The notes beneath the pieces are model-generated. The model searched no databases. It had not been told where the DNA came from and was given only the letters and a program-made list of their open reading frames with translations. From the NCBI GenBank assembly GCA_027297845.1, contig JAPUHG010000056.1, positions 1-11,018 of the forward strand: a DNA stretch of 11,018 nt, in the 5' to 3' direction. This document shows positions 6,609 to 11,018 of the stretch, one piece after another. Each line of letters opens with the position of its first letter. The first letter of the stretch is position 1. A program made the position numbers and the translations under genes. Source of the stretch: Gammaproteobacteria bacterium (lineage in GTDB: Bacteria; Pseudomonadota; Gammaproteobacteria; Steroidobacterales; MnTg04).

Positions 6609-8359
6609 TGGCCGCGCAGGAACAACCGGTCCAGCTCGGTCATGCTGATGCTGGTCCAGGTAGGCCGGCCATGGTTGCATTGATCGCTGCGTTCGGTTTG
6701 TTCCATCTCCCGCAACAAGGCGTTCATTTCCGGAACGCTTAGTCGTCGGTTGGCTCTGACCGAATGATGACAGGCCATCGTAGCCAGCAGCTCGTTTTGC
6801 AGATTCTCAATTCTTTGGCTTTGCCCGTGTTCCTTCAAGTCAGACAGAACGTCGCGGACCAGTTTTTCGGCATCAACGTTTTGCAAAATCGTGGGGATTT
6901 GTCTGAGCACCAGGTTTTGCGGGCCGCCACGATCGAGTTCCAGCCCAAGACCCGCGAACAGCTCGCGATGACACATGGCAAGCTCCATTTCATCGTCGGC
7001 CACAGAAATGCTTTGTGGCACCAAGAGCGGCTGGGTGCGCAACGAGCCATCCGCCAGTGATTTTTTCAGACGCTCGTAGGTGATCCGTTCATGGGCCGCA
7101 TGCATATCGACCAGCACCAGGCCAGCGCTGTTTTGCGCCAGAATATACACGCCTTGCAACTGTGCGAGCGCGAATCCCAGCGGCGCATCTGTCAGCGCCG
7201 GGTCCGCCTCGCCGACTTCGGGGTCACCGTACAGAGCCTGATAAGCCGCCGTCGCATCCGCAGTCCGCAAGGTCAGACCGCTCTGCCTGGGTACTCCCCG
7301 ATCACCCCCATTGCCGATGCCGGCTGGTCTTGGCGCGGATCCGTGTACGCTTACGCCACCGGGGTGCGTTCCCGCCAGCAATTTGTGCAGGCTGTGGAAA
7401 ATGAAATCGTGCACCAGGCGACTATCCCGGAAGCGCACTTCGTGCTTGCTCGGGTGCGCGTTGACATCGACCTCGGTCGGGTCCATATCCAGGTAGAGAA
7501 CGAATGCCGGGTAACGACCATGAAAGAGCACGTCCTGGAACGCCTGACGCACGGCATGAGCGACCAGCTGGTCGCGAATCATGCGTCCATTGACATAGAA
7601 ATATTGCCGATCGGCCTGGCTGCGTGAAAATGTCGGCTGGGCGACCCAGCCCTGCAAATGCAGACCCGAGGACTGGTGTTCCACTTCCAGTATGCTGTCG
7701 GCGAATTCTTCGCCGCAGATCGCCGCCAATCGATCCCGCTTGTCCTGCTCGCCGGCAAGTGCGGGCCAGTGCGCAATATTTCGCCGATTGTGGCGAATCT
7801 GGAAACCCGTCGAAAAACGACTCAACGCGACCCGACGAACCAGTTGGTCAATGTGCTGCCACTCGGTTCGTTCGGCGCGCAAAAACTTGCGGCGTGCCGG
7901 CGTATTGTAAAAAAGATCGCGCACTTCAACCGTCGTCCCCAGCGTATGCGCCACTGGTTCCGGCGCCAATATTTTTCCGTCACGTACCTCACATTGCCAG
8001 CCACGGTCGGATTCCATCGTTTTCGAGGACAAGCGCAAGCGACTGACCGATGCGATACTGGGTAAAGCCTCGCCACGAAAACCCAGGCTGGCGATGTGTT
8101 CGAGATCGTCTAGCGTTTCTATCTTGCTGGTGGCATGCCGCGACAAGGCCAGCGCCAATTCCTCCGCGGGAATCCCGCTGCCGTCATCGCGCACCCGGAT
8201 CAAACCGGCGCCGCCTTTTTCTATGTCGATTTCAATATGCGCCGCACCCGCATCCAGGCTGTTTTCCAGCAACTCTTTGACCACCGAGGCGGGCCTTTCG
8301 ATGACCTCACCGGCGGCAATCTGGTTGACTAGCTGGGCGGGCAGCTCTTTTATCGCCAT
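6605..8359 (-). CDS. mutL: DNA mismatch repair protein MutL, endonuclease-type
   Basis: MutL links mismatch recognition by MutS to strand incision and excision. The N-terminal GHKL ATPase part shows KELLENSLDAGA with catalytic E29 and N33, RDDGSGIP (57-64), ATSKI (76-80) and GFRGEAL (93-99). The ribosomal S5-like part carries YFYVNGRMIRDQL (253-265) and DVNAHPSKHEVRF (298-310). A linker of about 70 residues follows, then the C-terminal dimerisation domain from about residue 393. That domain holds DMHAAHERITYE (418-429), ACHHSVRA (529-536) and CNHGRP (561-566), the metal-binding motifs of nicking MutL proteins, which E. coli MutL lacks. The 584 residues are complete. GAAGGA lies 7 bases before the ATG. 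It starts 65 bp after amiB, possibly from its own promoter. Confidence 0.97.
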   Translation of the reverse strand: MAIKELPAQLVNQIAAGEVIERPASVVKELLENSLDAGAAHIEIDIEKGGAGLIRVRDDGSGIPAEELALALSRHATSKIETLDDLEHIASLGFRGEALPSIASVSRLRLSSKTMESDRGWQCEVRDGKILAPEPVAHTLGTTVEVRDLFYNTPARRKFLRAERTEWQHIDQLVRRVALSRFSTGFQIRHNRRNIAHWPALAGEQDKRDRLAAICGEEFADSILEVEHQSSGLHLQGWVAQPTFSRSQADRQYFYVNGRMIRDQLVAHAVRQAFQDVLFHGRYPAFVLYLDMDPTEVDVNAHPSKHEVRFRDSRLVHDFIFHSLHKLLAGTHPGGVSVHGSAPRPAGIGNGGDRGVPRQSGLTLRTADATAAYQALYGDPEVGEADPALTDAPLGFALAQLQGVYILAQNSAGLVLVDMHAAHERITYERLKKSLADGSLRTQPLLVPQSISVADDEMELAMCHRELFAGLGLELDRGGPQNLVLRQIPTILQNVDAEKLVRDVLSDLKEHGQSQRIENLQNELLATMACHHSVRANRRLSVPEMNALLREMEQTERSDQCNHGRPTWTSISMTELDRLFLRGQ

Positions 8360-8380
8360 CGAGTATCCTTCAATTACACT

Positions 8381-8396
8381 CCGGCAGCGGTGCCGG
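8381..8396 (-). other. Hairpin between a possible promoter and mutL
   Basis: A perfect 6-bp stem (CCGGCA with TGCCGG) closes a 4-base loop. On the minus strand it lies just after the TATAAT box and before the mutL ribosome-binding site. No T-run follows, so it is not an intrinsic terminator for amiB. If transcription starts at the usual distance from the box, it would sit at or near the 5' end of the mutL mRNA and could stabilise it. Confidence 0.35.
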
Positions 8397-8403
8397 GAAA
8401 AGG

Positions 8404-8409
8404 ATTATA
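8404..8409 (-). promoter_or_regulatory. Possible -10 box of a mutL promoter
   Basis: The minus strand reads TATAAT here, a perfect sigma-70 -10 hexamer, 44 bases before the mutL ATG. With 16-bp spacing the upstream hexamer is TTACTG, inside the end of amiB and a poor -35 match. No extended -10 is seen. Promoters inside this cluster are known in E. coli, but this one is only a sequence-based suggestion. Confidence 0.4.
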
Positions 8410-8424
8410 TGACGATAAACCGAA

Positions 8425-9756
8425 TCAGTAACGAACGGGAATCTGTATGACCTGGCCGACCATGATGCGATCACCGCGCAGCCTGTTGTATTCGCGCAGC
8501 TTGCGCACGGATACACTGTAATGACTGGCGATCCCGCTGAGGGTGTCCCCTCGCCGGATGACGTGCGCAGTTTCCATTTTTGGCTGGGGTAAATCGCCCC
8601 GCGCCAACAGCGTTCCCGCTGGTGGATTGGCATATAGATAGGCTACCAGTCCATGCAGCATGGCGCCCGCCATTCTCTCCTGGTGGGCGCTGTCACGCAG
8701 CTTCTTTTCTTCCTGCGGATTGGAGATAAATGCAGTTTCCACGAGGATGGAAGGGATGTCGGGCGACTTGAGTACCAGGAAATTGGCCTGTAATACCTTG
8801 GACTTATGGACGGATCCCACCGTACCGAGTTGCTCCAGAACACTATCCGCTACGTTCATGCTGGCGCTGATTGCATATGACTGAGACAAGTCGAGCAACA
8901 CCGATGCCAATACGTCGTCCTTGTCAGCAAGAGAAACTCCGCCAATGAGATCGGAGGAATTTTCTCTTTCGGCCAGCCGGCGGGTTGCTTCGTCACTGGC
9001 TCCTTTTTCAGATAACACATAAACCGAGGCACCGCGTGCCTTGCGGTTGGTAAATGAATCCGCGTGTATCGAGACAAACAGGTCGGCCCTTTGCAAGCGG
9101 GCTTTTTTCATGCGTTGTGCGTGTGGCAAAAAATAGTCGCCATCGCGAACCAGGTACGCACGCATACCCGGTTGCTGGTCGACTTTTTTCGCCAGGCGCC
9201 TGGCGATTTGCAGAACTACATCCTTTTCCCGTGTGCCCTTGCGCCCCACCGCGCCGGGATCCTCCCCGCCATGTCCAGCGTCGATAGCGACCACAACATC
9301 CCGGCCCGGCGAATTCGAGATTTTCGATTCCCGCACCGGCTTGCTTGTCTTGGTCGCGGCCAGGTCAATGACCAGCCGGTAACCGTATTGCGCGTTGGGC
9401 TTTAGCAGAAAACTTTTCGGCCGCACTTTTTCGCTGACATCCAGCACCACCCGCAGACTGCCGTCTTTTCGGCGGCCGGTACGGATATTGGTGACAAATC
9501 CCTGAGCCGCGGGCAGATCGATCAGGTCTTTGTTTAGAGCTCCACCGGCAATATCGATGACGACCCGGTTGGGTGATTCGAGAATCAGCAAATCATGTTT
9601 GGCGGACCGATCCAGGTCCAGAACGACTCGCGTATTATCCGGCGCCGCCCACAGGCGAACTCCCTGAATATTGACAGTGGCAATGGTTTGGGCAGCCCAA
9701 AACAGACCTACGACCCCAACCATCATCAGCCTGTACACGATCCTGATGAAGCCCAT
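8425..9756 (-). CDS. amiB: N-acetylmuramoyl-L-alanine amidase AmiB
   Basis: AmiB removes stem peptides from septal peptidoglycan so that daughter cells can separate. The 443-residue precursor begins with a signal peptide (MGFIRIVYRLMMVGVVGLF, cleavage probably near residue 26), so the enzyme acts in the periplasm. An AMIN domain follows (about 27-132), which targets the septum. The amidase_3 domain (about 152-372) has the zinc and catalytic residues H162 in DAGHGGEDPG, E177, H231 in SIHAD and E340 in VETAFISN. The segment 265-310 corresponds to the regulatory region that in E. coli AmiB blocks the active site until activated by EnvC; this is inferred from position. A C-terminal LysM domain (398-441, RRGDTLSGIASHY) binds peptidoglycan and is not found in E. 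coli AmiB. AAGGA lies 9 bases before the ATG. Confidence 0.95.
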   Translation of the reverse strand: MGFIRIVYRLMMVGVVGLFWAAQTIATVNIQGVRLWAAPDNTRVVLDLDRSAKHDLLILESPNRVVIDIAGGALNKDLIDLPAAQGFVTNIRTGRRKDGSLRVVLDVSEKVRPKSFLLKPNAQYGYRLVIDLAATKTSKPVRESKISNSPGRDVVVAIDAGHGGEDPGAVGRKGTREKDVVLQIARRLAKKVDQQPGMRAYLVRDGDYFLPHAQRMKKARLQRADLFVSIHADSFTNRKARGASVYVLSEKGASDEATRRLAERENSSDLIGGVSLADKDDVLASVLLDLSQSYAISASMNVADSVLEQLGTVGSVHKSKVLQANFLVLKSPDIPSILVETAFISNPQEEKKLRDSAHQERMAGAMLHGLVAYLYANPPAGTLLARGDLPQPKMETAHVIRRGDTLSGIASHYSVSVRKLREYNRLRGDRIMVGQVIQIPVRY

Positions 9757-9925
9757 TTAACAAAATCCTTTTCAAGTCTGGGCTCACACTAGAACGGTTT
9801 TTCTTTTTGTTCAACTTTTTTCTGATATTTTTCTGTTATTAAACATTAGATTACCGCTTTTTATTAATGTCCTTCCCGCATATTGCTTCGGAGCCGGCCC
9901 CACGGCGAAAATATTGGCTCCAGGT
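9757..9925 (-). promoter_or_regulatory. AT-rich tsaE-amiB intergenic region, probable amiB promoter region
   Basis: This 169-bp gap is much richer in A and T than its surroundings. On the minus strand, A-tracts of 5-6 bases occur at 9828-9832, 9816-9821, 9804-9808 and 9798-9802. The first three have centres about 12 bases apart, close to helical phasing, as in bent DNA. A weak promoter can be drawn as TTGAAC, 17 bases, TAGTGT, but the -10 match is poor. No T-tailed hairpin terminator follows tsaE: GGAGCC and GGCTCC pair only across a long loop. A promoter for amiB and later genes is likely here, but its exact position is not fixed. Confidence 0.4.
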
Positions 9926-10411
9926 TTAGAATGAAGTCGGCAGCGATGCCAACAGGCGATTCGCGGCGTCACCCGAGCCAGTAATACTCAGCTTTCTTTG
10001 CTCGCCTGCGTAATCGAGTGCCACCAGGTAATCCACACGTTTCATCAGCGATTGCGCTTTTTCCGGCCACTCGACCAGCACCAGTCCGGGTTCATCGAGA
10101 AAATCCGTCAGCCCCAGAAATTCAAGTTCGCCTGGCTCGGCCAGGCGATACAGATCCAGGTGGTGAACCGGGCCGGCTGCAGTCTCGTAGGGTTCGATCA
10201 GTGTGTAAGTCGGGCTTTTGATTCGACCACTGACCCCCAGAGCCTTGAGCAGCCCCCTGGCCAGCGTCGTTTTGCCGGCACCCAGCGGGCCGGTCAGACC
10301 AAGCAGCAGTGGCCGAGCAAACGGCGCGAGCCGATCGGCTAGACAAGCGCCCGCCGCTTCAGTTTGTTGCTCATCCGCCAACTGCCAGCTCAGGGTTTCG
10401 GGTTGACCCAT
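9926..10411 (-). CDS. tsaE: TsaE, ATPase of tRNA t6A37 modification
   Basis: TsaE is the ATPase that works with TsaB and TsaD to place threonylcarbamoyl on A37 of ANN-reading tRNAs. The 161-residue protein has the Walker A motif GPLGAGKTT (41-49), the SPTYTL loop (66-71), HHLDLYRL (83-90) and VEWPE (113-117), in the order usual for the family formerly called YjeE. Its start overlaps the nnrD end by 22 bp, and the overlap gives a natural family N-terminus (MGQPETLSWQLADEQQTEAAG), so co-transcription and probably coupled translation are likely. The ribosome-binding site is weak (GGATAAG). A 169-bp gap follows before amiB. Confidence 0.96.
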   Translation of the reverse strand: MGQPETLSWQLADEQQTEAAGACLADRLAPFARPLLLGLTGPLGAGKTTLARGLLKALGVSGRIKSPTYTLIEPYETAAGPVHHLDLYRLAEPGELEFLGLTDFLDEPGLVLVEWPEKAQSLMKRVDYLVALDYAGEQRKLSITGSGDAANRLLASLPTSF

Positions 10412-11018
10412 TTTCTTATCCAGTCCATCAAATCGCCGGCAACCAGCCCGCGCTCAGAATCGCCACTGGCGTCGTCACCGGCAAGCGCATGAATCAGCAC
10501 GCCGACCCGGGCGCTGCGCAGCACATCCTGGGTCTGGGCCAGCAACCCTGCGGTCAGGCCGGTCAATACATCGCCCATGCCAGCCGCCGCCATGCCAGGA
10601 TTACCAAAACGACATAAAGCCGGCGGACCGCTGCCATCGCTGATCAGGGTTCCGGCCCCTTTGAGTACGGCCACCCCGCCATATTTCTCCTGCAGGCTGT
10701 GCACCGCCGTCTGCCGGTCAGTTTGCACCGCCTTGGTATCTGTGCCGAGTAGCCGCGCGGCCTCGCCAGGGTGTGGCGTCAGAATCCAGTCGTTTCTTTT
10801 CGCAGGAAGCTGCGCGAGCCAGTTGAGACCATCGGCATCGATCACCAGCGAACCTTCAAAAGCGATAGCGGCCTCCCAAAGATGCCTGGCCCAATCGCTT
10901 TGCCCCAGGCCCGGTCCGAGCGCAATGACATCGGCGTTCTCCATTAACGGCTTGAGCTGATCGGGTTCATCGATGCCACGACACATCAGTTCGGGCCGGC
11001 TGGCGAAAAAATCCAGGT
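10390..11018 (-). CDS. nnrD: NAD(P)H-hydrate dehydratase domain of NnrD/YjeF (partial, 5' end outside window)
   Basis: The enzyme dehydrates NAD(P)HX, the damaged hydrated cofactor, back to NAD(P)H using ADP (ATP in eukaryotes). About 208 C-terminal residues are visible and the frame is open through the right edge. Motifs in order are GPGLGQSDW, DADGLNWL, LTPHPGEAARLLG, VLKGAGTLI, GNPGMAAAGMGDVLTGL (with the catalytic Asp of GMGD) and the closing GLVAGDLMDWI, all typical of the ribokinase-like ADP-dependent dehydratase. In most gammaproteobacteria this domain is fused to an N-terminal NAD(P)HX epimerase (YjeF_N), but that part would lie outside the window and cannot be confirmed. An internal ATG at 10984-10986 is not taken as the start, because family sequence continues upstream. 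The stop overlaps tsaE by 22 bp. Confidence 0.95.
   Translation of the reverse strand, partial: LDFFASRPELMCRGIDEPDQLKPLMENADVIALGPGLGQSDWARHLWEAAIAFEGSLVIDADGLNWLAQLPAKRNDWILTPHPGEAARLLGTDTKAVQTDRQTAVHSLQEKYGGVAVLKGAGTLISDGSGPPALCRFGNPGMAAAGMGDVLTGLTAGLLAQTQDVLRSARVGVLIHALAGDDASGDSERGLVAGDLMDWIRKWVNPKP

Noticed and set aside
6609..6680. A 24-codon N-terminal extension of miaA, giving a 340-residue protein
   Set aside because: The extension lies wholly inside the 3' end of mutL and has no family match. The ATG at 6606-6608 gives the normal 316 residues and an ATGA overlap with the mutL stop.
7091..8065. Plus-strand open frames of up to 178 codons opposite mutL
   Set aside because: The mutL motifs on the minus strand account for the whole stretch; the plus-strand translations show no family features.
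9898..9925. A rho-independent terminator after tsaE
   Set aside because: GGAGCC and GGCTCC can pair only across a loop of about 20 bases, and no T-run follows on the minus strand.
1..11018. CRISPR array, prophage, toxin-antitoxin pair, defence cassette or biosynthetic cluster
   Set aside because: No spaced direct repeats or corresponding genes are seen. Apart from the small element at the left, the window is a conserved housekeeping cluster.

Overview
The window holds the conserved gammaproteobacterial cluster nnrD-tsaE-amiB-mutL-miaA-hfq-hflX-hflK-hflC-yjeT-purA. All eleven genes lie on the minus strand and are transcribed from high to low coordinates. The order from tsaE to purA matches the arrangement known from Escherichia coli and many other gammaproteobacteria, and every product aligns with its family over most or all of its length. 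The host is therefore a gammaproteobacterium. It is probably not an enteric, because MutL keeps the metal-dependent endonuclease motifs that E. coli MutL has lost. The species cannot be named from this window.

Layout from right to left. The C-terminal dehydratase half of nnrD runs off the right edge (10390-11018) and overlaps tsaE (9926-10411). A 169-bp AT-rich gap with evenly spaced A-tracts precedes amiB (8425-9756). A 65-bp gap with a TATAAT box and a small hairpin precedes mutL (6605-8359), whose stop overlaps the miaA start (5658-6608). A 118-bp gap with two dyads leads to hfq (5249-5539), then hflX (3896-5230, TTG start), hflK (2762-3871), hflC (1896-2765, ATGA overlap with hflK), the small membrane protein yjeT (1681-1869) and purA (358-1650).

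The genes serve mainly housekeeping and quality-control roles: NAD(P)HX repair (NnrD), t6A and i6A tRNA modification (TsaE, MiaA), daughter-cell separation (AmiB), mismatch repair (MutL), sRNA-mRNA pairing (Hfq), ribosome rescue (HflX), control of the FtsH protease (HflK/HflC) and AMP synthesis (PurA).

The unusual part is the left edge. Between the tail of a convergent plus-strand gene (ending at 74) and purA lies a 259-bp element, 102-360, bounded by perfect 17-bp terminal inverted repeats. It contains a long nested hairpin (122-245) and what looks like the last 33 codons of a transposase (248-349). It resembles a MITE or an internally deleted insertion sequence. Its right terminus supplies the TAA stop codon of purA. 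This is the most distinctive feature of the window; no new defence or biosynthetic system was seen.
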